64,000 nt of DNA. It comes from Cavia porcellus (lineage: Eukaryota; Chordata; Mammalia; Rodentia; Caviidae). Each line of letters begins with the position of its first letter. The stretch's first letter is position 1. Location of the stretch: NCBI RefSeq assembly GCF_034190915.1, contig NW_026947507.1, positions 17,184,501 to 17,248,500 of the forward strand, given 5' to 3'. The notes beneath the pieces are model-generated. The model was not told where the DNA came from and made no database searches. It worked only from the letters and a program-made list of their open reading frames with translations. The translations under genes were made by a program, and so were the position numbers. Shown here one piece after another: positions 35,672-47,000 of the stretch.

Positions 35672-37157
35672 GCAGCCTTCTACATATTATCTGTTTATGT
35701 AACTGTATACAGTAGATATCCATATAAACTCTACTAACCAATTGATGGTAAACTCTTAACTCACAACCTCTTTGTAATAATTATGTTTGAGTTTAAAATA
35801 ATGTCTCATTCACTGCCCTTTTTGTGACTATTACAGATTTTTAGGTTTTTTTTTTTTTTAACAATGCTCTAATAGTCATCCTTGTACCTATGTCCTTTAT
35901 CCCGAGGCTTTTCTTTTTAGGAGTTGTGTTCTAGTGTACCAGGATCGAATTAAAACACTGATGTTTTCAATTATACTATAATTCTATTTTCTTCATAAGT
36001 TGGTTGCAGTGTTTTATCTTTTCAATAGTAACAAATGCAGGCATCTTTTCTTCATAGCTGAACAGCAAGAGATATATGTTTCTTTTAATTTCTGTGACTT
36101 TATAGGCTTAGTGTGAGGTTTGAGTTAACTCTAATTGGCACTTCCCAGGAAACTACTGAATATGAGCTACTTATGTTATGCTATTTGGTCTATGAGGAAT
36201 TGTTCTTCAGTGATAAATCTATTCAGGGTTTTTCTCTTTTTGCATTGGTATGCTTCCAAATTTTTGATATCAACATAGATTAAATATTTTACAGTATATA
36301 CTTTAACTATCATTAACATTTATCTTTAAAATAATTTTCTACCACTATTAATTCACTGAGTTTAAAATGAATGAATTCTTAAGTATTTTAAATTTAACCT
36401 AGCTAATGATATATATCTTTTATTAGCTAATTAATATTTGTAGCTTTCCAGGCATTTTTTAAAGATTGTAAGATCTGTAAATATTAATCTTTTATACTTA
36501 AAATTTCTTTTTTAGTATGATGAAAGGTAATATCATTTTTTCCCACATGGAGTGCCAGATTTGCCAGCATATTATTTTTAATAGAAATGACATTTTGACC
36601 ACGTGTTTAGTACAAGCATACACACATTTTTGCACATCTTCTCTGATTTGTGACTGATTTCTATAGTAGTACAGCATTATTACAATTTTTTCACATTTCA
36701 TCTACTATGTTTGTTGTGTGGTTCTTTAATGTGAAGTTTCAGATAATTTTATCCAATTAAAAACCTATTGGGATCCTAATAGAATTTGTATTTCAAATGT
36801 TTATTGTGATAAAGTTATATTTTATTCCTTTAGGTCTTTCATTCAAAAAACATAACATTTTTCAATGTGCTTAAATATCTTATGACCCTGTACATATTTA
36901 TGCACTACTTTAAGTTTCTTTCTATCTTATTTAAGGTTGTGCTGAAGTATTTCATACTTTGAAATTATTTATTGAAGTACTCTTTTCACTCCTCTAAACT
37001 TACATTAGAGGATTAAATTGTATATAGTGTAGATGGACATAGACATAGCTATAGATGAATATAATTCCGAAAACATGCTCTGTGTTTTGAGATGAGATAC
37101 TTATACCATCTGAGTTGAATGGTTTTTGTAAGAAATCATGTTTTCTTTTTTCCCATG

Positions 37158-37499
37158 TGTCTTAATTACTTTATGCTTGTCGATGAGACAAAATACCTGA
37201 TGCCCAAGTTGGGAAAGGAAAGATTTATTTTTTACAGTTTTTGGAGGTTTCAGTCCACACTCAGTTGGCTCCAAGGCAGGCTGGCATGGCTGGGCTGCAG
37301 TTCATGGCAGCTGCCTACAGCAAGCATGAACCGGCAAAGGGCAAGACACACCTTCTTCCTGCCATTACATCACATCCTGGCTCCACCCCTATGTGGGTGT
37401 AGCACTGACACCATCAATTCAAGCACTAGACAATGAACCAATCACAAATACACAATGCAAACTCATGAGGCCCAGGGGACACAGACATAAACCATGACA
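37158..37499 (-). mobile_element. 3' LTR of the MaLR element
   Basis: 342 bp, TG...CA ends on the minus strand. Same subfamily as the right-hand LTR and as the solo LTR at 43699-44040. Confidence 0.9.
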
Positions 37500-38989
37500 T
37501 TCCACCCCTGGCCCCGGGACTCATGTACATCCTTTATACAAAAGATATTTAGTCTACCTCCAAGAGTTGCCAAAGTCTTAACAGTTTCAACATCGCTAAA
37601 AAGTCCAAGTCCCAAATCTCCTCCAAGATCTGTGGTAAACTCTTAACTGTAATCTCCTGTACAAATGAAACAAGGTTAAACATTTCTGAAATGCAAAGGC
37701 ACAAGATAGACATTATCATTCCAAAAGTTACAAATGGTGGAATAGAAAGCATTGGAAACAAAGCAAGTCCAACATCCAGAAGGGCTAACATTAAGTCCTA
37801 GAGTTCCAAGCTCAGCATCTGAAGCAATCTGGTTGCAAGCTCCAAAAGCATTGGGTGATTCCACCCCCATAGCACTTCCAACTATTTCAACTCCCACAGC
37901 TTTTTTCTTAAATCCTCTCTGCTCGCTTTTTGCAGCTTTCCTTGGATCACCCATGTTCCTGGCTTTTCCAAACTTCTGCGGTCTCCACTGCACATTTGGC
38001 TTCACACTTACATCGTCACAAATTGCCTTCTCAGGAGCACACTGCTTGGCCAGCCAAGCCCTTTGCAATTGAGGTGGAAGCCGTCTTACCCTCAGAATTT
38101 GTGCATTTTCCTTGCACCTAAAAACAGCACCTTGTGAATGCCACCAAGGTTTGCTGTTAGCTGAAGCAGTAGACAGGCTATTCTCCTTCTTGGCTGTAGG
38201 GGTCAGTTGCCTGGATTACAGGGCTCTGTTTTCCTGATTGTGATGAAAAGCTTCTCTGTGTTGCCGCCATTTTGGAAACTCATGTGGCCTCTGTCGCCAT
38301 TCTGGAGCATGGCACTCTGTAGCTTTTTTCTCTGAGCAAATTACTTCACCTTTGCTGTGAGGCTGCAAGGGCTGGGGACCTGCTTCTTGGGATACCCCGG
38401 GGCCATCTTTCTTATCTCTCTGTTTCCCATCAACAATCAAAATCTCAACTCTGTCTTTACAATCCACAGCCTTCCTGGAATTTTCCTTCTGGCCAAACTC
38501 ACAGCATTTTAAATTATCCTGCTGGGCTCTTTGCTCTTGATATGAAACATAAAGCTGGCTGAAAGCCCCCAACAATAGCCATGCCACAGCCTCAATGTTT
38601 GATTGCTTTTTAAATTTCTTTTTCAAGATTAATCAGTCCATTGCCCTTTGTCTCAGTCTCAGGCAAAGTCTCTGGGTAGGAGAAAAATGCAGATAAACTT
38701 TCTGCCAAGCCATAACACACATCATGTGGAGTCCAACAACCAATGTAGTCCTTCCCAGAAGAAACTTCTCAAGCCTGGTCTTTACCATCCGGCTTTCTAT
38801 CAGCCTTCTGGTATCCTGAGCTCTGACCAGAATCTCCTCTACAGAACAGCCTAAGCGCTCCAGCTCTATGCATCCAGGCAACATGTCCAAACCTTTCCCA
38901 ACTCCGCCCACAAGCCATTTCCAAAGCCTCTCGAAAAACATGGCCAGGTATAGTCACAGCAAAGGATCCCACTCCTCGGTACCAGATTC
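37500..38989 (-). other. MaLR internal region, non-coding
   Basis: Moderately GC-rich 1.49-kb interior without intact gag, pro or pol. The 130-codon (37676-38068) and 136-codon (38216-38626) minus-strand frames lie here but lack retroviral motifs and are not credited as genes. Confidence 0.8.
38967..38984 (-). promoter_or_regulatory. Putative tRNA primer-binding site of the MaLR element
   Basis: Minus-strand TGGTACCGAGGAGTGGGA starts 5 nt after the 5' LTR. The TGG start pairs with a tRNA CCA end; ERVL-type elements usually use tRNA-Leu. The tRNA assignment is inference. Confidence 0.6.
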
Positions 38990-39330
38990 TGTCTTAGTTA
39001 CTTTATGCTCATCGCTGAGACAAAATATCTGATGCCCCAGTTGGGAAAGGAAAGGTTTATTTCTTACAGTTTTTGGAGGTTTCCGTCCACACTCAGTTGG
39101 CTCCAAAACAGGCGGGCATGGCTGGACCGCAGTTCATGGTGGCTGCCGACAGCAAGCAGGAACCAGAAAAGGGCAAGACACACGTTCTTCCTGCCATTAC
39201 ATCACATCCTGGCTCCACCCCTATGTGGGTGGAGCACTGACACCATCAATCCAAGCACTAGACAATGAAGCATCACAAATACACAATGCAAACTCATGAG
39301 GCCTGGGGGACACAAACATAAATCATGACA
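38990..39330 (-). mobile_element. 5' LTR of the MaLR element
   Basis: 341 bp, TG...CA on the minus strand, paired with the left LTR. A reversed TTTATT at about 39057-39062 corresponds to its AATAAA signal. Confidence 0.9.
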
Positions 39331-39789
39331 TCATGTTAGTAAGCAGAGTTCATTTATATGTCAATTACATAGACTTCTGACACAATGCCACTGTATATGA
39401 CTGGTTATATACAGTCTCACTATCAATTTTACATGCAAAAAAATTGAGGAAACCTGAAAAAAGAAAAAAAAAACTTGATGAGCTGAAAATACAAGTGCAT
39501 TTTGCTTATCTTTTTGACTTGGGAAATGTGTATTTTCAATTAGATGTAAGTCTCCATAAGTCTCAACTTTGACATTAAATGCTGATAAAAAGAAATTGGA
39601 ATGGCTTAGGTTCTTGTGTAACAAATAGTGTTTCATTCATGCAGTTGTTCATTCATTAAATCATTTAGTTTTTATCAAATAATTATTCATCACTTACTTT
39701 GAACATGAAGAAAGTCCTGGCTTTCTGGAAAAACTCATTCTGGTTGAGAGATGTTGGAGAAATCATATAATAAATACTTTCAAATAACT
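39331..39789. other. No recognisable feature
   Basis: AT-rich DNA after the MaLR element; nothing assigned. Confidence 0.45.
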
Positions 39790-39972
39790 CTGATGATGCT
39801 GGGGATGGAGACATCTGCCTTCAATCCCAGCTACTACAGGGCTCACGCAAGAAGTTGAAAAATTTAAGGCAATTCTGGGAAATTTAGGAAGACTACGTCT
39901 AAAAACAAAAACAATAATGTAAAGGGCTTGGAATGCAACTCTTATTCAATCCCTAGCACTGAAAATATATTT
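39790..39972 (+). mobile_element. B1-dID type dimeric SINE, sense
   Basis: A diverged Alu/B1 domain with 'cttcaatcccagctactacagggctcacgcaagaagttg' and 'ggcaattctgggaaatttagg', an A-rich linker ('ctaaaaacaaaaacaataatg'), then a shortened ID-like unit, AAAGGGCTTGGAATGCAACT to TCAATCCCTAGCACTG. The dimer of 7SL-derived and tRNA-derived halves is known from squirrels, dormice, beavers and relatives. Confidence 0.72.
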
Positions 39973-40799
39973 GATAATAATGAGTGCTAATGAGAAAACA
40001 ATAACAATAACAATAAAATAGAGGCATGAAGAGTGGAAGAAAATATTATTCAATCACTTATAGAGGGTCTAAATGAGGTATTATTGAGAAGTCATTGAAA
40101 TACTTAGCGTTAGAGAGCAAACCATGAAAATATCACAAGGAAGAAAAACAGCAAAAATAAACTACAATCCTTTGCTTAGATAGGTGTTTGAACTACTTAT
40201 TGGCTTCATTTGTTTTTCTGTATGGCATTTTGATCTTTCAAAGTCATTATTACAAAGATTGTTTCCAGATGTTTTGACACTAGCTTCCTGTGAAAGCTTT
40301 CAGTTCCTCCTCAGAGAGTACATTAGGGTATTTACTGTCAATAACTTGTATATCTAATTGTATTGGGATCAGGTGTCCGGTGAATACTGAGTCTTAATCT
40401 TTATGAAGCTAGACTATATTCATTTCAAAGTTGCTAATCTATCTTTCTGGAAGTAGATATTCAATAAATGTTTGACATTTTTCCTTTTGTTTTGAAAAAC
40501 AAAAATCACTATTAAGTTTTCTTTTATACTAGTATAAAACCAATAGTCACACTGATTTTGAAGAAAAATGTCGTCTTTGATAACTAGAATTCTGTAACAC
40601 AAATTGACAAAAAATTATGCTGCTTAAATACTAGAATTTTATTTTCCTCTGCTAAATATGAATTTAATGTGAAAATGCTTAAAAGATATTCTTTGTGTTG
40701 GTAAATACACTTCTGGTTTCACCACACTTGTTCCCATGTCTTCAAAGGAACCAATCAAGGAAATCAGTCATGTTAATTCCTACAAGTTCAATGATTCTA
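39973..40799. other. No recognisable feature
   Basis: AT-rich DNA; an (AATAAC)n-like tract at about 39999-40018. No gene seen. Confidence 0.45.
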
Positions 40800-40975
40800 A
40801 AGCGGAAGTTGGCAAACCATAGACCAAACTGACAAGCCATCTATGTTCGCATATAGTTTACTACAGCAGAGCTAACTCATTCATTTATGTGATTTGCATG
40901 ACTGCTTCAAATTATATATGCAAGATTTAAGATTTGCTGAAGAAATGCAGTCTGCAAAGCCCAAAATCTTCCCTC
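40800..40975. mobile_element. hAT-Charlie-like DNA transposon fragment (MITE)
   Basis: AGTTGGCAAACCATAGACC at 40807, an 'acagcagagctaactcattc' core and 'gcagtctgcaaagcccaaaatcttc' follow the order of an old mammalian hAT-type MITE whose ends read GTTGGCAAACT. The second end is not clean. Family name is uncertain. Confidence 0.5.
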
Positions 40976-41899
40976 CAATCTCATAATGAAATAAGTTGCT
41001 TATCTTTATTCTAAAATATTACATCATATTTCTTTCCTAAATAAAAAACCTATAGTTATAATGTATATTTTATTTATAACTACTTACTGATATATAAGAA
41101 TAGATAATGTAGTCGATATTATAGCAACCATTTAGATTTTTCGCCTTTTTATACTTTTTCACCCTGAGAAACTTTTGAACTCTGAGAATACATTTTAGTG
41201 CACATCATGCTGCTTTGCACATTATCTCCTCTATGGTACCCAGGGCTTTGTTTTGTTTTGATATATTTTGCTTTTTTCCTGCAATTCAAATCTTTTCAAG
41301 TTTTATCAGATAGTTGAATGTCTAATACATCTTTCCCGATGCAGGGAGACATTACTTATATTGCCTGTCACTCGTTATCATAAACCATGAATGAAGCACT
41401 TAAAGATCATTTTCAAATGAATCTTCCTAATCAGTATTCTTCATATTGATTTTTCCTCTGTAGTTTGATTATCATTTTGAGAAGAGTTAGAATTCACCTT
41501 TTCTCAGATTCCTAGACTACAAAACCCCTGAGATCTCAATATTTATCTAATTTTTCAGATTCATTGTTCAATACAATATTCGATTCTTCCCAATTTCTCA
41601 AAGAACAATTTTCCATGTAAATTTACCCTAAAATGTGCCACATTTTGTTATCTTTAAATCAAAACTTCTCCTGAAAACTAGAGAAATAGAAAGAAAAATT
41701 ATATTCAATTTTATCTTAACCAAGTTGATGTTTTAACATAAATAGTGATGATTTGGTAATAATGATCTAAACTTAGCATGGTAAGAGACACAGTGATTTG
41801 TTCTGCTGCTGTCATAGATTCCCCTTTAATGTTTCTCTATTTTCTATCCATATCTGGCCCGTCACACTTGGGAAAAACACATTTCACAAAGAACTCTTG
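40976..41899. other. No recognisable feature
   Basis: AT-rich DNA with no assignable repeat or gene. Confidence 0.45.
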
Positions 41900-42015
41900 C
41901 ATGTCTGCCTCCTTTGAATACCTTGGAATGGAAGCTCCTTGGAGGGAGGACCTGTATCTTTTACATGATAAAGACCTGACACAAAATAAACCCTCAATAA
42001 ATGTTAAAACATCAC
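41900..42015 (+). mobile_element. L2 LINE 3' end, sense
   Basis: 'gaatggaagctccttggagggaggacctgtatctttta' followed by 'gacctgacacaaaataaaccctcaataaatgtt' is the typical L2 3' terminus. L2 is an ancient, dead mammalian LINE. The 106-codon frame over 41778-42098 reads through it and is not coding. Confidence 0.65.
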
Positions 42016-42977
42016 TAGATGAAATACTTCAATCATTCTCTGTTTTGAACAAGATAACTGGGGAGGTGGTGACAGCTGGAGTCTACTTGAGATGCTGATA
42101 CCTTTGGGTGTTTTTGTTGTGCTACAGCCTGAGGCCCCTTCTGTTGAAGAGATAATGGAACATATTAAATATACTGACAGGTGTCTTAAGCAAGAAAGAA
42201 AGCGATATGAAGAAAAGTGCCTGTGGGGCAGAATATTTGAAACATCGTTTTGTTAGAAAGAAAGAAAAAAAAACATATAGTTAAAATTTGTTTTTCAAAC
42301 TTGTGCAAGAAGTAAACAAATAGTTTTAATTAATTAATTTTAAAGTGAGAATGCACGCTGTTTTGAACAAAGAGCAGAACTATTGGCAAAATGGTACTTT
42401 ATAAACATCAAACTTTAACTTCAGGTAGTCAGCACTGCTCAATATCAAGACAAGAATGCCTTAAATATAAAAATCATTCATCATGTGACAAGTCCAGGTT
42501 ATATAAAAAAGCTATACATATATACCGGATGTTGAACAATATTAGAAAATTCTCAGGTATAAAAGTAAAACTATAGGAGAAATGATGGTCATTTGAAATT
42601 ATTTATTAATTATAGGGCTAAATTAACACATTCAAGGGGTTGAGGGGGTCAGAAACAAGACAAAATTTTGCTTTCTGTGAGTGAGCAGACACAGAATGAA
42701 TACTTTTGCTTTCACATACATGATTATTTTCAATGTTTGTCTAAGGTAAATATACCAGTTTTCCTCTTAAAATTAAATATGCATTCAAAATATAAGAATA
42801 AAAATTTAACAATAATAATAATTTAGAGACAGTTTTCAAACTGAGAACAATAAAGGGATCTGTAAATGTCTAAGATTAAAACCCAGCTCCTCCTCATACA
42901 ACATTCTGAAACAGACTTAGCCATATCAGCAAAAGTGGCATTCACTCTTATAAAAGAAATAACATTTAATTTTCAAT
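42016..42977. other. No recognisable feature
   Basis: AT-rich DNA; nothing assigned. Confidence 0.45.
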
Positions 42978-43143
42978 TTATTTTATTTTATTTTTATTTT
43001 TGTCTTTTTGAGACAGAGTCTCTACGCAGTTCAGGCAGGCCTTGAGCTCACTTTGTAGCCCACGCTGGTCACGAACTGGCAACGATCCTCCTGTCTCAGC
43101 GTCCCAAGTGCTGGGATTACAGGCTTGAGCCACCTTACCAGGC
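42978..43143 (-). mobile_element. B1 SINE, antisense, with target duplication
   Basis: T-rich tail, 'gtctttttgagacagagtctc', two 'caggcaggccttgagctcac...agcccacgctggtcacgaac' half-repeats, 'gtcccaagtgctgggattacagg' and CCACCTTACCAGGC. TTTCAAT flanks both sides (42971-42977 and 43144-43150). The best-preserved B1 here. Confidence 0.94.
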
Positions 43144-43209
43144 TTTCAATGGATTTTAAGTCTCAGGGCCACTAACTACTTGAGGGTGACTTCTTACATT
43201 CATATCTGT

Positions 43210-43210
<1 letters not shown>

Positions 43211-43245
<35 letters not shown>
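43211..43245. repeat. (TATC)n microsatellite
   Basis: About nine tetranucleotide units. Confidence 0.95.
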
Positions 43246-43693
43246 TTTTCTATAACAGACTCCTCCTTAATTTTAAGATTGCAAGAATTATACATACTAG
43301 AAATATGCTTAACTCTTTAGAGTTTAATGTCTTATTCCTAAAACTTTCTTATTGCTCAAGACTTGCTTGAGAGGAAATGTAAAAAGGAGATGTGTTAATA
43401 TTATGTTAGTGGAAAGTTTTCAATTTTTGTTTGTGCCTTTAACTGCAAGAAAATCTGTCTAATAACAGTCTGCAAATTTTCATATTCTGGTTTCAATTTT
43501 TTGCCACCAAATAAATGTCAGGTAACTGTGAAAATGTAGTTTTTAACATGTGTATTCCCTGTGGAATAACAATAAGTTTGGAGTAGACAGGAAAAGGTAA
43601 TGAGAAGTACAATTACCTAATATAATTCAAATAGCTATTTTCCATTTGAAATTACCACCTATTTCTGCTACCATTTTCAGGCTCCCATGTTAT
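43246..43693. other. No recognisable feature
   Basis: AT-rich DNA between the microsatellite and the solo LTR. Confidence 0.45.
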
Positions 43694-43698
43694 GATAC

Positions 43699-44040
43699 TG
43701 TCATGTTTTATGTTGGTGGCCCCCAGGCCTCATGGGTTTGCATTGCGCATTTGTGATTGGTTCATTGTCTAGTGCTTGGATTGATGGTGTCAGTGCTCCA
43801 CCCACATAGGGGTGGAGCCGGGATGTGATGTAATGGCAGGAAGAAGGTGTTTCTTGCTTTTTGCTGGTTCCGGCTTGCTGTTTGCAGCCGCCATGAACTG
43901 AGACCCAGCCATGGCCACCTGCTTTGGAACCAACTGAGTGTAGACTGAAACCACTAAAAACTGTAAGAAATAAACCTTTCCTTTCTCAACTTGGGCTTCA
44001 GGTATTTTGTCTCAGCAACCAGTAAAAAGTAACTAAGACA
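43699..44040 (+). mobile_element. Solo MaLR LTR, sense, perfect 5-bp target duplication
   Basis: 342 bp, TG at 43699 and CA at 44040, flanked by GATAC at 43694-43698 and 44041-44045. Same subfamily as the LTRs at 37158-39330, in opposite orientation. An AATAAA lies at 43969-43974. Solo LTRs arise by recombination between the two LTRs of a full element; the intact 5-bp duplication fits an ERVL-class integrase. Confidence 0.95.
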
Positions 44041-44045
44041 GATAC

Positions 44046-47000
44046 TTTGTCCCAAACAGACTATTGAGTAACATCTAGCTGTAGATTTAGAAAATATGCT
44101 TACTTTTGCAATTCATAAAGATGGTAATATAAAGTAAATTAATTTATAAAAGCTCATATTAACTAGTAATTTAAAATACATATTTTACGGTGTCAGAGCA
44201 CATTTGTTACCTAATGACTTAAGATATAACATCAAAGAATAGATAAACCATAATACTGACCACAAAGTTAGTGGCTGCAACTGAGAATCTGACAAATTTC
44301 TCTCATCAAATAAAGTGAGAATATATATTTTTTTAACTTGCAAAATTCTAGAATTTTAAATTTCCCTTTTGCACTAGTGAAAAGAAAACTCTTTCATCAT
44401 ACATTGTAATGTATAGATGGCAGCATTGTAATGTTTAGACAGGAATGTGGAGACTATAATTTCTATTGACACATAAATTGAAGTGCCCTTAGAAAAGAGC
44501 TTTAGTGTTCCTTTCATTCTGTTAATAATGCTTTGGTCTATAATGGCTACAGCGCATTCATCACCGAGAGCTGGTACTATACACACACATCCTGTTTTTC
44601 CTCCTTCTTTCCCTCCCTGTCAGCCAGGGCACTCCATCCCTCAGTCTCATTTCTACTTGCAAAAGAGCCTCCCTCTCTTCTGTCATCTCTCTTTTATTTT
44701 ACTCTTCAGATTGTTTATACTTTGGGTTTCTCATATGAAAGAAAACATATACATTGCATTGCTTTGTTAGGATAGTAAAAGAATTGTTTTTCAGTTTGGG
44801 GTTGGATTAACTATTTGTAGTTCTTTAACATATTTTTATGGAAAATACTCATGAATAACGACAAGTTAAACATGTTACTAAAGAGAGAATTTGTTGTGGA
44901 TAAAATAATTGGCATTCATGGAATTCTGTATATACATTTGTAATGCAAGACACTTTCCTATCTATGCTTTGATAGTCTTCCAGCATTAAAATTCAACAAA
45001 GCAGATTGAGCACAATAGCAATAGTGAAACAGTTCAATTAGGTATCTGTTTATACATTTAGTTTGCTTTTCCGAAAAAGCACTTTAGCATGGACTGTACA
45101 ACATAAGGTTTTAGATTTTAAATAAATCTGATTACAAGTCAAAAAATGAGTTAACTTTAGTAAATAGCTTTTGAATAATAAACATGATATATCTGAATGT
45201 TGAAAGTGATAAGGTTGTAAAGTTTGCTCTCTAATAATTTATTACCTTACGCCAGTCCCAGCAAAACCTATAAGTAGAAATGTCCCCCAATTGCTGGTAG
45301 CCCTATTTCTCAACTGTGCTTATAATGTAGACAATGATTAAATGCTTGAGAAAAAATAACTAATGTGAACTTATCCCTATCTGCACACCTCGATCACAGC
45401 GTCCTCTTTGTGTTAACAATCACTCTCAGTGAAATCAGTCTTTCCCTTTAACATTCCATGAGGTTTAATGTTCTATCTTTTGAAAAACTAAGCCACAAGA
45501 AGTATTTAACAATAATAAAAGCAACTATCACAATTTCACTTCACACAAAGCTCCAGTGATTGCCCAAATATTCGACTCATTTTAACCTGCCCACCTTATA
45601 TTGGAAAGAGTAGTCACTTCATGAAGTTCTTACTTCCCATGAGCTCCCCTTTCCTTCATTTAGACCAGTATTCTACTCTCTGCAGATTGTCTCCAAAAAT
45701 AATTTTTTTTTCTAAGACATGCCAGGACATTCAAGGAATAAGCTTTAGTCTTCATCCTTGAAACCTCAAAGTATTTTCTGTATAGTGACAGCTTTGTTTG
45801 TATTGAAGCACCATCTAACTACATGCTTCTGACTTTATTTTTTGCCTAATCTCTCTCTCTATTGCCTTGCATACTTGTCACTTTCTACATGACCACTCCA
45901 TTTTGGAAATACTCAGTTTTTTTCACTTTTTCAATATTATATTCAGGAGAACTTTATGTACATTCTTATTCATTTCCATCATGATACAGTGAATCACAAC
46001 GTTATATACAAATGCCTGAATTCTTCTATGAGCTTCAAATTTGTATGAAACTTGATTTGCTTTACATGCATGCGGCTCAAGTTAACCAAAACATAAATGA
46101 AACTATATTCAGTTTTCCCTTATCTATGATTGTATCTGCATTCCTATTCTGTGTTCTTCCTAACTATTGTTTCTCTGCTCTGTCTCTACTGTAAATCTAC
46201 ACCTTTTTATTAAAAGTTTCCATATTTTTTTCCTGTAGTTTTAAGGACAACAAAGCATAGATTTGGGACCTCCTGAAAGTAAAATATCTTTCTAAAATTA
46301 CTTGTCATATAAGTAGCCTAAAATCTCTGTACAAGACAGCTTGTTTCTAGTAATTCTAGAAACACATAATTATTTCAGTATCAGTGAGCCTATGGGGTCT
46401 AACCACTGATATAATTTTATTAAAATTCTTTCTCATTAGTCTTTTTTCTAGTTAACTACCCTCCTACTAGTCATATTTTATGAGAAAGTCTTCCTTACAA
46501 TCCTACTTCTTTTACTTAAAATACTGAGTCATTGTTAATCTCCTTTAAAATTTATTTTTCTTGAGCTTTATATGTGCTATACTGTAATTTCATTAATATA
46601 CATCTGTGCTTACTAAAGTGCATACATCATGAAATCTGCTTGCTACTCTATTTCTAGGATGTGACCCAAAATAGAATACTTATTATTTGCTTGACAAATA
46701 TCAACTTGGTGAATTAATGAAAGAAAAAAAAATACTGATCTATCACTAAGTATTGTTGTCTAGCACTGATAATCATTTCTTTGTCCTCCTTAGAATCTGA
46801 TCCAACAGGAATATATATATATATATAATGAGAATCAGACAGTGGTAAATGATTATAAAATCTAGATTGTGAAATTAGTCTTTGCCCAGAAGCTAACCTT
46901 CTATTTCCTTATATATTCAGTTGAAATTTTCTGAAATCATGACCAAAACATCTGAAAAGTACACACTTCAATTCAATCAAATGGGACCTTCTTCCTTTGG

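Larger units (their letters stand above)
34600..36970 (-). mobile_element. Old L1 (L1M-like) remnants, antisense, interrupted by B1 and ID
   Basis: Plus-strand wording matches the reversed 3' region of old mammalian L1: 'taagaatggaatcatgccatatgtg' (34791-34815), 'ttgaataatatttcattgtatgaatat' (34898-34924), 'gttttgattttcatttccctaattgctaagtgt' (35376-35408), 'aacaatgctctaatagtcatccttgtacctatg' (35860-35892) and 'aacctattgggatcctaatagaatttgta' (36762-36790). A B1 and an ID lie within it. Strongly decayed; edges approximate. Confidence 0.55.
37158..39330 (-). mobile_element. Complete two-LTR ERVL-MaLR element, antisense
   Basis: Two about 341-bp LTRs in direct orientation (37158-37499 and 38990-39330) enclose 1,490 bp. 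By eye the LTRs differ at roughly 29 positions (about 8-9%). Flanks are CCATG (37153-37157) and TCATG (39331-39335), a 5-bp target duplication with one change. Read on the minus strand, the 5' LTR is followed after GAATC by a TGGTACCGAGGAGTGGGA primer-binding site, and the 3' LTR is preceded by a purine-rich GGGGTGGAA tract. The interior has only broken frames (136 codons at most), as expected of MaLRs, which lack functional genes and were moved by ERVL proteins. Confidence 0.9.

Noticed and set aside
37676..38626. 130- and 136-codon minus-strand frames inside the MaLR interior
   Set aside because: MaLR interiors are non-coding; no gag, protease or RT motif found.
38648..39268. Plus-strand frames repeating a 'TKYLMP.LGKERF' pattern also at 37119-37436
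   Set aside because: They are translations of the two LTRs in antisense, which explains the repeated peptide.
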